Of a stretch of 64,000 bases of DNA, positions 8,627 through 17,034 are shown piece after piece. Location: NCBI GenBank assembly GCA_037139095.1, contig JBAXHD010000004.1:1-64000 (forward strand), read 5' to 3'. Under the pieces are notes generated by a model. It made no database searches, was not told the origin of the DNA, and was given only the letters and a program-made list of their open reading frames with translations. The translations under genes and the position numbers were made by a program. The DNA comes from WLMZ01 sp037139095 (GTDB lineage Bacteria > Actinomycetota > Acidimicrobiia > Acidimicrobiales > Ilumatobacteraceae). How positions within the stretch are numbered: the stretch's first letter is position 1; every line of letters starts with the position of its first letter.

Positions 8627-10417
8627 ATGACTGCCGCCGACACCCCGTTGCCGCGCTCGCGGGTCGAGCGATGGCGCACAGCGGGTCGCCTCGTGCGCAG
8701 TCTTGTTCGTGTGCACCCCAAACCGTTCATCATCTCGGTTTCGGGTGCTGCTGTATTCGCGTTGTGCACCGTTGCTTCGTCGGTGGTTTTGCGTTGGATC
8801 ATCGACCATGTCATCGACCCTCGATTTCGTGTGGGTCATGTAGCGACCAGCGCTGTGTTTGTGGGCTTGGGCTTCATCGTCGGTACCGGCATGGTGCGCG
8901 CCGTCGGCGTGGTTGTTCGTCGGGGCATGGCGGGCGTCACTCGCTGGCGCGTTGCCGAGACCCTCAGCGGCGAGATCATCGATCGACTCGTTGCGCAGCC
9001 CGTGTCGTGGCATCAGCAGCGTGCCTCAGGTGAACTCGCGGCGCGTGCGGGCGTCGATGTCGATGCCGCCGTCGATGTGATCTCGCCGCTGCCCTACGCC
9101 AGCAGCGTGGTGTTGCTCATCGTGGTCTCAGCGGCGTGGCTGGTCTACATCGATGTGCCGTTGGGCTTGTTCTCGATCGCGGTGTTTCCGATCTTGATTG
9201 CGCTCAACCTGTCGTATCAACACCGAGTCGACCGGCACTTCACCGCAGCCCAAGATCATCTCGGTCGCTTGTCTGCGGCCGTGCACGAAAGCTTCGAGGG
9301 TGTGCACGTGGTCAAAGCCTTTGGCGCTGAGACCCGTGAGACCCAACGGCTCGCATCGATAGCGTCCGACCTGCGTGGCGCGCGCACATCGGCAGTACTG
9401 GTACGGGCCAGTTTCGACTCGGCCCTCAACGCTGTGCCAGCGCTCGCCAACATCGGCCTCATCGTGCTCGGCGCGTACCGGATCCGTTCGGGTGAACTCA
9501 CCGTTGGTGCGTTGGCGAGCATGATCTACATGTTCACTTTGCTCGTGTTCCCGCTGCGCCTCATTGGCTTTGCGCTATCGGCATTGCCGCATTCGCTGGC
9601 AGGTTGGGGGCGGCTACGCGAGGTGCTTGATGAGGCGCTTATGCCCGACCCTGCAGACACACTGGCCGTTGCTCCGACCGATCTTGGAGTGTCGTTTCGG
9701 CATGTCTCGTATTCGTTCGACGCTGATCGACCCGTGCTCGCAGATGTCTCGCTCGATGTGGTCCGAGGCAGCACGGTTGCAGTGGTGGGCACTACCGGGT
9801 CTGGCAAGACCACAATGCTTCGGCTTGCCGCTGGGTTGCTGAGTACAACTGCCGGCTCGGTGGCGGTGTGTTCAGGCGAGCGCTCGATTGTGTTGCAAGA
9901 AGCTTTTCTGTTGGGCGATACCTTGCGCGAGAACATCGCCTTTGGGTCGGTGTATAGCGACGAGCAGCTTTGGGCTGCGCTCGAATGCGCCGAGGCACGA
10001 GAGTTTGTGACCGAACTACCCAAGGGGCTCGACACCCAGGTAGGAGAACGTGGGGTCAGTCTCAGTGGCGGCCAGCGTCAGCGCGTTGCGCTTGCCCGTG
10101 CTCTGGTCCGCACACCAGCGTTGCTGCTGCTCGACGACACCACCTCGGCGCTCGATCCATCCACCGAGGCTCGGGTCGTCGCCAACCTCCGCGCGGCGCT
10201 GAGCGACACCACTGTGCTCATGGTGGCGTCGCGTCCAAGCACCATCGCACTCGCCGACCATGTGGTGTTCTTACATGAGAGCTCAATCGCGGCGACCGGC
10301 ACGCACGCAGCGCTCCTTGAGACCAATGAGACATACCGATCGTTGATGGAAGCGTTCGAGGTAGATCGTGAGGCCATCACGGCGTCGCTCGAGGCAACCA
10401 AGCGAAAGGACGCGTGA
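8627..10417 (+). CDS. ABC exporter half-transporter with degenerate ATPase site
   Basis: 596 aa: an N-terminal six-helix exporter domain (to about residue 320) and a C-terminal nucleotide-binding domain. Walker A is GTTGSGKTT and the signature is LSGGQRQRVALA. Walker B reads LLLLDD, with Asp where the catalytic Glu belongs, and the switch histidine is replaced (VASRPST instead of VAHRLST). The stretch between the Walker A strand and the Q-loop (SIVLQEAF) is shortened. The ATG at 8627 is chosen for its AGAAAGAGGG ribosome binding site. The TGA overlaps the next ABC gene (TGATG), so the two halves are made together and form a heterodimer. Substrate unknown; likely drug, lipid or peptide export. 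Confidence 0.92.
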   Translation: MTAADTPLPRSRVERWRTAGRLVRSLVRVHPKPFIISVSGAAVFALCTVASSVVLRWIIDHVIDPRFRVGHVATSAVFVGLGFIVGTGMVRAVGVVVRRGMAGVTRWRVAETLSGEIIDRLVAQPVSWHQQRASGELAARAGVDVDAAVDVISPLPYASSVVLLIVVSAAWLVYIDVPLGLFSIAVFPILIALNLSYQHRVDRHFTAAQDHLGRLSAAVHESFEGVHVVKAFGAETRETQRLASIASDLRGARTSAVLVRASFDSALNAVPALANIGLIVLGAYRIRSGELTVGALASMIYMFTLLVFPLRLIGFALSALPHSLAGWGRLREVLDEALMPDPADTLAVAPTDLGVSFRHVSYSFDADRPVLADVSLDVVRGSTVAVVGTTGSGKTTMLRLAAGLLSTTAGSVAVCSGERSIVLQEAFLLGDTLRENIAFGSVYSDEQLWAALECAEAREFVTELPKGLDTQVGERGVSLSGGQRQRVALARALVRTPALLLLDDTTSALDPSTEARVVANLRAALSDTTVLMVASRPSTIALADHVVFLHESSIAATGTHAALLETNETYRSLMEAFEVDREAITASLEATKRKDA

Positions 10418-12201
10418 TGGACGAAGAACTTGGCGGCCGCATGGGTGCTGCGCAGATTCTGGGGCGCGGCGTTCGTGAGTCTCCGCTGCTTCGCCAGGGC
10501 TTCGGGTTCACGATGCTGCTCGCCGTTGTCGGTGCTGCCGGCCGTGTCGTGATTCCGATTGTGGTGCAGCAAGCCATCGACCATGGATTCGTGCACGACA
10601 GCGTGAACATGCGGGTCATCGCTGTTCTTGCAGTGATCTCGTCAAGCACGATCGTGGTTACGTCTCTCGCCCAGCGGGCCGCAGTCAAACGGCTTGGGCT
10701 TCGCAGCGAAGGCGCGCTCTACGAACTGAGGGTTCGCGTCATCGAACACATCCACCGTCTGAGCATTGCTGATCACAACGACGAACGTCGTGGGGCACTG
10801 GTTGCAAGGGTCACATCTGATGTTGAGACCCTTGCCGAGTTCTTTTCATGGGGTGGACTCGCCTGGATTCTCGACACCGCGCTGATGGTGATTGTGGCCG
10901 CCGTAATGCTTTCGTACGACTGGTTGTTGGCGATCATCGCCTTAGGCGTAGCAGCCCCCCTCGCTCTGGTGCTGCGTTCGGTGCAGCGTCACCTGGTCGA
11001 TGCATATGGCAAAGCCCGCGGCCTCAATGCCGACTTCTTGGGCAGCGTGACTGAGTTGGTCACCGGAGCCGAGACGCTGCGCGCGTATGGGGCTGGCCCT
11101 GCGCTTGCTTCGCGCACCAAATTGGTTGCCAAGCAGCGCGCCGATTCGTTTATTCGTGCTGGCTTCATCGGTGCGTTCTTGTTCCCATCTGGCGAGGTGT
11201 TCAGCGCGTTCACCGTGTCGGCTGTCATTGGTGTTGGTGTTGCTCGTGGTTCCGCCGGAGGCCTTACGGCCGGTGCGTTGGTTGGCTTCGTGTTCCTCAC
11301 GTATCGCTTCCTCGAACCCATCGCCGAGTTCACCGAGGTGCTCGACCAAACACAAACAGCAGTGGCCGGTATGCGACGGTTGCTTGCCGTGCTTGATCTG
11401 CCGGTCGGGCCACCGCAAGCGTTGCAGCCTGTTGTGTTACCCGACGGTCCATTGTCTATCGATATCAGCGACGTCACCTTTGGCTACCGCACCCGCGGCG
11501 AAGTTGGCGATGACCAACCCGTTCTGTTCAACGTGAGCGCACATATCCCAGCGGGGCAGCAGATCGCACTCGTTGGTGCCACCGGTTCCGGAAAGACCAC
11601 GCTCGGGCGCCTGCTTGCTCGTCTCGCCGATCCGGTTGCCGGGCAAATTCGTTTGGGTGGGGTTCCGCTCACTCATATCTCGAACGAGCAACTGCGCCAG
11701 CGTTTGGTGGTCGTGCCGCAAGAGCCGTTCTTGTTCGATGATTCCATCGCGGCCAACCTGGAGTTCGCACTACCCGGCACTTCCTTCGCCGATCTCGAAC
11801 GCGCAGTCACGGCGCTTGATCTCGACGATTGGCTGCTCACGATGCCCGACGGTTTGCTCACTCGCGTGGGTGAGCGCGGGACGCAACTTTCGGCAGGCGA
11901 GCGGCAGCTTGTCGCGCTGCTCCGCGCTTCGGTTGCCGATCCCGATGTGCTGATCCTCGATGAGGCCACTTCATCGGTCGATGCGCTCACCGAAGTGCGC
12001 ATGGCGAGGGCCCTCGAGCGCTTGGCTCAGGGTCGAACCATCATCGCTATCGCGCACCGACTTTCAACGGCCATGCGATCCGATCGCGTGCTGGTGCTCG
12101 AAGACGGCCGACTCATCGAAGACGGATCACACGAGCAGTTGCTGGCAGCGGGTGGCCACTACTCGAAGGTCTTCGCAGCATGGGTTTCGTCGACCTCGTA
12201 G
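10417..12201 (+). CDS. ABC exporter half-transporter, catalytic partner
   Basis: 594 aa, with an exporter membrane domain followed by an ATPase domain with a canonical Walker A (GATGSGKTT), Q-loop (VVPQEPFLF), Walker B ending in Glu (VLILDEATSS) and switch His (AIAHRLST). Its signature is LSAGERQ rather than LSGGQ. Pairing this altered signature with the degenerate Walker B of the first half puts both defects in the same composite ATP site. The other site is fully canonical, as in TM287/288- and BmrCD-type heterodimers. Start is the ATG sharing one base with the previous stop; a GTG 3 nt earlier is possible. Confidence 0.92.
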   Translation: MDEELGGRMGAAQILGRGVRESPLLRQGFGFTMLLAVVGAAGRVVIPIVVQQAIDHGFVHDSVNMRVIAVLAVISSSTIVVTSLAQRAAVKRLGLRSEGALYELRVRVIEHIHRLSIADHNDERRGALVARVTSDVETLAEFFSWGGLAWILDTALMVIVAAVMLSYDWLLAIIALGVAAPLALVLRSVQRHLVDAYGKARGLNADFLGSVTELVTGAETLRAYGAGPALASRTKLVAKQRADSFIRAGFIGAFLFPSGEVFSAFTVSAVIGVGVARGSAGGLTAGALVGFVFLTYRFLEPIAEFTEVLDQTQTAVAGMRRLLAVLDLPVGPPQALQPVVLPDGPLSIDISDVTFGYRTRGEVGDDQPVLFNVSAHIPAGQQIALVGATGSGKTTLGRLLARLADPVAGQIRLGGVPLTHISNEQLRQRLVVVPQEPFLFDDSIAANLEFALPGTSFADLERAVTALDLDDWLLTMPDGLLTRVGERGTQLSAGERQLVALLRASVADPDVLILDEATSSVDALTEVRMARALERLAQGRTIIAIAHRLSTAMRSDRVLVLEDGRLIEDGSHEQLLAAGGHYSKVFAAWVSSTS

Positions 12202-12251
12202 CGCAACGGCTACGACCCCAAGGGTGCCGGGAGGCGTATACGTTCGCTGAC

Positions 12252-12257
12252 TAGGGT
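12252..12257 (+). promoter_or_regulatory. Putative -10 box TAGGGT of a leaderless transcript
   Basis: TAGGGT ends 6 nt before the ATG at 12264; no Shine-Dalgarno sequence is present. Confidence 0.5.
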
Positions 12258-12263
12258 GCGTCC

Positions 12264-12749
12264 ATGCGTAAAAAGGCACTTGGCTCAATTGTTGTGGTCG
12301 CGGTTCTGGCGTTGTCCGGATGTTCAAGCAGCGGCACCGCGAGTAGCGGAGGCTCAGTTGCTGCCGCCGCAGCATCGAAATCCGATTTCTGCAAGCTGAT
12401 CTTGGCGTTTAAGAAGGCAAACGAAACCCTCGGCAACGACTTGGCGGCGACCAACGCCGAGCAGACAAAGAGCGCAATGAAGCTCTTGCTCGGACAACTT
12501 CAGACCCTGCTCGAACGTGCCCCCTCCGATCTCAAGGCCGACATCGACACGGCCAACAAGTTCATGGTTCAACTTGATTCGCTGATGGCTCAGCGCGATT
12601 ACAAGATGGCTTCGGTTACCAGCGATCCAAAACTCGAGGCCGACCTCAAGAACCTCAGCACCGCCGAAGTCACCGGCGCGCTCGACCGTATTGCTGCGTA
12701 CACCACTACCGAATGTGCCCTGCAATCTGCGCCTACGCCTACGTCGTAA
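12264..12749 (+). CDS. Putative lipoprotein, unknown function
   Basis: 161 aa. A basic n-region (MRKKA), a hydrophobic core and a lipobox LSGC with Cys near residue 20 mark a lipoprotein signal, followed by a Ser/Gly-rich linker. The mature part is helical, with two more cysteines (FCKL near 47 and TECAL near 151) that could pair outside the cell. No known domain recognised. It stands alone after the ABC exporter operon and has its own putative leaderless promoter. Confidence 0.8.
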   Translation: MRKKALGSIVVVAVLALSGCSSSGTASSGGSVAAAAASKSDFCKLILAFKKANETLGNDLAATNAEQTKSAMKLLLGQLQTLLERAPSDLKADIDTANKFMVQLDSLMAQRDYKMASVTSDPKLEADLKNLSTAEVTGALDRIAAYTTTECALQSAPTPTS

Positions 12750-12781
12750 GCCGCCTGCGGGTTGGTGGCCGATAGCGAATG

Positions 12782-13801
12782 TCAGCGTTGAGTGTCGACC
12801 AAGATCTTTGTGGCGCTCGACGGATCATCGGCGAGTTCGGCGATTGCCATCGGTAGGTCGTGCAGTGACACGGTGCGATCGTGCAAGATCAGCACGTTGA
12901 CCAAACCGTCGGTCATCAGGTTGATGACCTCACCAAACTCGTGATGCACATATCCGAGTGAAGCAACGACGCTGACCTCTTTGATGAGCCAAGAGCCGGG
13001 CGACACCGTGGCGTTGCCGCTGGCGAGACCCACGAGATTCACTCGGCCGCCGCGCCGCACAAGATCTACAGCGCTCTGCACCGTTGGGGCAATGCCAGCG
13101 CACTCGAACACAATGTCGGCGCCGCGCCGAGCGAATTGCGGCATTGCTTCTTCGGGAGTGAGTGCGTCGTCGGCCCCACACGCGAGCGCGAGCGCTCGTC
13201 GTCGTTCGTTGGGTTCGATAGCAATCAGTCGGCCCACACCCAAGGCTCGAACGCATTGCAACACCAACAGCCCGATTGGTCCGCAGCCCTGAACAAGAAC
13301 GGTGTCATCGGCGCGAGGTGGTGTGCGCAGCACCGCGTGAAGTGCCACCGCTGCTGGTTCGACCATGGCCGCGGCATCGTCGGTGAGCGGGCTCGGAACG
13401 CCAATGAGCCGTTTGGCGTCGAGTGAGATGCGTGGGGCAAAACCTCCGTGCGGCGGGGCGAGGGGATCGCGGCCGACCATGCCCAAGAAGGCGGCCATGC
13501 AATAGGCGCCGCGTTCGGCGCGGCACTCGGGGCAGGCACCACATGGCGGAGCAATGCCGGCAATCACTCGGTCGCCTTCGGAGGTGTTGTGAACGTCGGT
13601 GCCTACCGCGGATACAACGCCGACCCATTCGTGCCCACAGATCGCTGGGTTGTACGGCTCGTTGGCCAAGAACCCGTGCACATCGGTTCCACAGATTCCA
13701 CAACGGGTGATGTGAACCACCGCTGTTCCAGGGCGAGGAAGTGGCTCGGCAACCTCAACAAGTTCGAACCGACGGGTTCCGGTGACCAAGCCGGCAAGCA
13801 T
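12782..13801 (-). CDS. Zinc-dependent medium-chain alcohol/polyol dehydrogenase
   Basis: 339 aa from the ATG at 13801, which shares its A with the stop of the ThuA gene (TGATG), so coupling sets this start. Catalytic zinc region CGICGTDVHGF near residue 36 and GHEWVG; structural zinc cysteines in CGACPECRAERGAYC; NAD(P)-binding VQGCGPIGLL near 165. It resembles threonine/sorbitol dehydrogenase-type enzymes. Together with the upstream SDR and ThuA proteins it probably oxidises a sugar, polyol or cyclitol; the substrate is not deducible. Confidence 0.88.
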   Translation of the reverse strand: MLAGLVTGTRRFELVEVAEPLPRPGTAVVHITRCGICGTDVHGFLANEPYNPAICGHEWVGVVSAVGTDVHNTSEGDRVIAGIAPPCGACPECRAERGAYCMAAFLGMVGRDPLAPPHGGFAPRISLDAKRLIGVPSPLTDDAAAMVEPAAVALHAVLRTPPRADDTVLVQGCGPIGLLVLQCVRALGVGRLIAIEPNERRRALALACGADDALTPEEAMPQFARRGADIVFECAGIAPTVQSAVDLVRRGGRVNLVGLASGNATVSPGSWLIKEVSVVASLGYVHHEFGEVINLMTDGLVNVLILHDRTVSLHDLPMAIAELADDPSSATKILVDTQR

Positions 13802-14613
13802 CAGCGATGGTCCTTCGAGCGTCGCGCGACCTCGGCGCGTTCGATAGCGGGTTGCGTTGCCCAAGCGATACCGCGGCGAAGGAGTTCGTAGTACTGCGCC
13901 AACTCCCACGAACCTCGCTCGATCTTTGGCCAATACATGCCGTTGAACGGGGGAGCGATCATGTCGTAATGGCTGCGGCAGTGTCCGAGCGTGAAGTACA
14001 GCACGCTGCCATCGCCGAGCGGTCGGCGATACATCACGAGTCGGGGATCATCGGTTGGCCATTCGGCTTCGGCGAAGCCAGCCCCAGAGTTGCCGTGCCA
14101 ACGGGTCTCAAGCAGTGGCTCGATGCGTCCGTGGTACTCGCAGAGGTACAGCTCGTCATCGGCGTGGAATGGTTCGATGCCCACGACGAGCGGGTCGGCT
14201 TCGGCGCCCGGTGAGACGGTGACTGCGTAGGGTTCGATGGGGGGGTGCGACAGAAATTGGCTGCCGAGCGTGTCGGCGAAAACATTGAATGCGCGTGGCG
14301 TGACGAACGAACCCTTACCGAGTCCTTCGGCAGGGGGGTCGATTGCCGAGTTGGTGCCATGCAGGGCAAACCATCGTCCGCCGGCCTGCACCCAATCTCG
14401 CAACGCTTGCTGAACCGGCTCATCGGGCCGCACGTTGCAGGTGTACGAGATGAGCAGATCGCACGCCGAGATCGCAGCGATGTCGTCGTAGTTCTGGGCG
14501 ACCTGCACGCGAATGCGGTCGTCCTCGGCGAGCAACTTCAGCAGTTCGAGTCGAGCGAAATCGAAGTCGTGCCACCAACCGCCTGTCACGAGATAGGCGT
14601 TGATTCGTGCCAC
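13801..14613 (-). CDS. ThuA-like domain protein
   Basis: 270 aa. The N-terminal YLVTGGWWHDFDFAR and the SACDLLISYTCN and GGRWFALHGTNSA blocks match the ThuA (trehalose utilisation) family, which has a class I glutamine-amidotransferase-like fold. Some relatives act on glucosides by a 3-keto mechanism and are often paired with NAD-dependent dehydrogenases, as here. The GTG start directly abuts the stop of the SDR gene and the stop overlaps the dehydrogenase start. Function inferred: sugar or glycoside oxidation or turnover. Confidence 0.8.
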   Translation of the reverse strand: MARINAYLVTGGWWHDFDFARLELLKLLAEDDRIRVQVAQNYDDIAAISACDLLISYTCNVRPDEPVQQALRDWVQAGGRWFALHGTNSAIDPPAEGLGKGSFVTPRAFNVFADTLGSQFLSHPPIEPYAVTVSPGAEADPLVVGIEPFHADDELYLCEYHGRIEPLLETRWHGNSGAGFAEAEWPTDDPRLVMYRRPLGDGSVLYFTLGHCRSHYDMIAPPFNGMYWPKIERGSWELAQYYELLRRGIAWATQPAIERAEVARRSKDHR

Positions 14614-15366
14614 CTAGAACTTGATCCTCTTGGTGTAGCCGCCGTCGATGACAAGGTTGGCGCCGGTGATGAGGCTGGCCGCAGGTGAGGCCAAGAACGC
14701 GATCGCATTGGCAACCTCGCTGGGCTCACCGAGGCGCTTGATGGGCATCTTGGCAATCGTGGCGTCGTAGAACGACTCCATGTGAGTCTTGATGGTGTCC
14801 CAGTTGCCGCCCTCAAAAAACACGGGGCCGGGCGAGACCACGTTGACGCGGATTCCCTTGGGTGCAAGCGCCTGCGACAGGTTGGCTGCATAGGCGGTCA
14901 TTGCAGCCTTCATCGGGCCAAAGCTGCCAGGGCCAGCGAACTCTTCTTGAGCAGCGATGGTTGACATGCACACGATTGAGCCGCCCCCGGCTGCTTCCAT
15001 TGCGGGCACGATTGCCGACTGAGCGCGTACCAGACCGAGCACGTCGAGATTGAGGTTGTCGATCCACGCCTGCTCGCCGCGGCCGCTCGCTGCAGACACG
15101 TTGTGCACGAAGATGTCGCAGCCACCGAGTTGCTCGATGGCTTCTTTGAGCCACGCCTTGTAAGCGTCGGCGTCGGCAGCATCGATACCAGCCCCGAATG
15201 CACGGGTGCCGTGTGACCCAAGTGCTTCCACAGCTTCGCTGACATCGCCGCGCGCGCAGATTGCGACATCGCAGCCTTCTTGAGCGAGCAGCGTTGCGGT
15301 GGCGAACCCGAGGCCGCGCTTGCCGCCCGTGATGATTGCCTTCTTGCCCGACAGTCCGAGATCCAT
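14614..15366 (-). CDS. SDR family protein with Phe in place of catalytic Tyr
   Basis: 250 aa with an N-terminal Rossmann motif TGGKRGLG (residues 13-20), the VHNVSAAS block near 88 and the C-terminal GGYTKR. The active-site Tyr-x3-Lys appears as Phe149-Gly-Pro-Met-Lys153, so the usual proton-donating Tyr is missing while Lys and an upstream Ser (STIAA) remain. Activity may be altered or supported by another residue. The ATG at 15366 gives a normal SDR length and follows a G-rich possible ribosome binding site. First gene of the SDR-ThuA-dehydrogenase operon. Confidence 0.85.
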   Translation of the reverse strand: MDLGLSGKKAIITGGKRGLGFATATLLAQEGCDVAICARGDVSEAVEALGSHGTRAFGAGIDAADADAYKAWLKEAIEQLGGCDIFVHNVSAASGRGEQAWIDNLNLDVLGLVRAQSAIVPAMEAAGGGSIVCMSTIAAQEEFAGPGSFGPMKAAMTAYAANLSQALAPKGIRVNVVSPGPVFFEGGNWDTIKTHMESFYDATIAKMPIKRLGEPSEVANAIAFLASPAASLITGANLVIDGGYTKRIKF

Positions 15367-15440
15367 TGGATACCCCCAGTAAGTTCTGCGATTTCCTTGG
15401 GAGCTTAGGGTGGCTGCGAGCCGCGGTGTCGATATGTGCG

Positions 15441-16250
15441 TTATGCGCCGACGAACGGCAATGGTCCGGTTACTGCGCTGACTCGGCAGTCCACCTTCTC
15501 GGCCGCGACAGGCTGAGCAATGGACCATTGTTCCGAGCTGCCTGCTTCGACAAGTGGAACGTCAAGAGTTGTGGAACCGATGACGCTGTCGGTGCCCGCT
15601 CTGAGGAACTCGACGGCCAGATGGTACGCGTGCGCTTTGCTCGAGTCGTTGGTAATCGAGCCTTCGAAGTGGGCGACTCCAGCGGTGACTTCGCAGCGGT
15701 CTGTCGTGATGCGATAGTGACCGATGTTTGCATAGCGATCGAAGGAGTTGATGGCTGCCGCAGTGAACCAAACGCCAACGCCACACGCTGCGAATGCGAA
15801 GGGGGCGATGATGAGTGCTGCGAGTGCGAAGCCACGGCCAGAGCGCCGTTTTGTTCGGCGCATTTCGCTGAGCGATCGAAAGCCGAACACCACCGCAAGG
15901 ATCCCCGACACAATCGCAATCGCGCACAGGAATGGGACCCAGCCGACAAACAGCGAGCCGAGCGAGAGGACGAACGCGCCAACTGCTTTGCCGTTGGAGC
16001 CGCTGGACCCGCTGGTGGCTGGCGTGTCGTGGCGGGGTGAGGCCCCGGCAGTTTGGGCAGAGATGGGGTCGACGTAGCGATTGCCATCGGTGGAGACGTC
16101 GCCCGTCCAGTCGTGGCCGTTGTGATAGCGAAACTCGAAACGGTGCGCCGGATCGGGGTACCAGGCGGCTGCGTACCTTGGCGATTGCGGCGTAGGTTCC
16201 TGCTGGGGCGTGGGCGGCAGCGCTGGCGTCGGCAGAGGTTCACGATCCAC
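15441..16250 (-). CDS. DUF2510 / DUF4190-like membrane protein
   Basis: 269 aa. A Pro-rich N-terminus precedes a DUF2510 module (AAWYPDPAHRFEFRYHNG near residue 28) with its WT near 49. Two hydrophobic segments (about 92-125 and 140-165) follow, typical of DUF4190 membrane proteins, and then a C-terminal extracytoplasmic beta-rich domain (about 170-269). Function unknown; these actinobacterial proteins are envelope-associated. The start is GTG at 16250, 6 nt after a TAAGGT hexamer, without a Shine-Dalgarno sequence. Divergent from the phosphatase at 16331. Confidence 0.82.
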   Translation of the reverse strand: MDREPLPTPALPPTPQQEPTPQSPRYAAAWYPDPAHRFEFRYHNGHDWTGDVSTDGNRYVDPISAQTAGASPRHDTPATSGSSGSNGKAVGAFVLSLGSLFVGWVPFLCAIAIVSGILAVVFGFRSLSEMRRTKRRSGRGFALAALIIAPFAFAACGVGVWFTAAAINSFDRYANIGHYRITTDRCEVTAGVAHFEGSITNDSSKAHAYHLAVEFLRAGTDSVIGSTTLDVPLVEAGSSEQWSIAQPVAAEKVDCRVSAVTGPLPFVGA

Positions 16251-16256
16251 GTCGTG

Positions 16257-16262
16257 ACCTTA
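16257..16262 (-). promoter_or_regulatory. Putative -10 box TAAGGT of a leaderless transcript
   Basis: TAAGGT on the minus strand ends 6 nt before the GTG start at 16250. Confidence 0.48.
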
Positions 16263-16330
16263 TCGCTTCAAGTGTTCCCGACGCTGTGGTGTTGTCGCGT
16301 ACCATCAGTCTCAATGAAATTGGTTCAGCG

Positions 16331-17014
16331 ATGGAGATAGTGCTTGTACGACACGGCGAACCCGAGTGGGTGGTCGATGGTCTCAATATCGATTTTCCTC
16401 CGCTGACCGAACGCGGACATCGCCAAGCCGAGCGCATGGCCGAGGTACTCGCCGCCGAACCGTTCGATGAAATCTTGGTCTCGCCGCTCGAACGGGCGCG
16501 GCAGACGGCAGCACCGTTGTATGGCGCGCTTGGTCGCGGCGAAGTGGTGAACGCTTGGCTTCGAGAGATTCGCAGCCCCGTGTGGCAGGGTACGCCGCGC
16601 GAAAAAGCCGACGCTGCGTTTGCCGAAGAGCGCCGCAAGCTGTCGCACGAACGTTGGCACGGACTGTCTGATCTCGGTGGCGAAGCCAACCGCGATTTCA
16701 TCGCGCGTATCCGCGAGGGATGCGGGCTGTTCCTCGCCGAGCGAGGCATCGAACCCGTTGACTGCGAACTTCCTGTGTGGCGCATCGATAACCCCGATCA
16801 GCGGATCTGCCTCGTCGCTCATGCGGGCACTAACTCGGCCATCATCAGCTACATGCTTGGCCTTCAGCCAACACCGTGGGAGTGGGATCGGTTTGTGCTC
16901 GGCCACGCATCGATCACGCGCCTTGAGGCGTTGGCGCTTGGCGACGGGTACACGTTCGCGCTCACACGGCTCGGCGATGTCGAGCATCTGCCAGCAACCG
17001 AGCGCACGCGGTAG
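16331..17014 (+). CDS. Histidine phosphatase family protein
   Basis: 227 aa. LVRHGEP (phospho-acceptor His8) opens the protein; ERARQTAAPLY and the late CLVAHAGTNSAIISYMLG block carry the other active-site Arg and His. Broad family (phosphoglycerate mutase-like, cobalamin or sugar phosphatases), so the substrate is open. The ATG at 16331 places LVRHG at the expected distance from the N-terminus; an earlier in-frame ATG at 16286 would add non-conserved residues. One of three paralogues in the window. Confidence 0.86.
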   Translation: MEIVLVRHGEPEWVVDGLNIDFPPLTERGHRQAERMAEVLAAEPFDEILVSPLERARQTAAPLYGALGRGEVVNAWLREIRSPVWQGTPREKADAAFAEERRKLSHERWHGLSDLGGEANRDFIARIREGCGLFLAERGIEPVDCELPVWRIDNPDQRICLVAHAGTNSAIISYMLGLQPTPWEWDRFVLGHASITRLEALALGDGYTFALTRLGDVEHLPATERTR

Positions 17015-17022
17015 ACCCTTGC

Positions 17023-17028
17023 TACCGT
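17023..17028 (+). promoter_or_regulatory. Putative -10 box TACCGT of a leaderless transcript
   Basis: TACCGT ends 6 nt before the ATG at 17035; no Shine-Dalgarno sequence. Confidence 0.5.
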
Positions 17029-17034
17029 GCAGCC

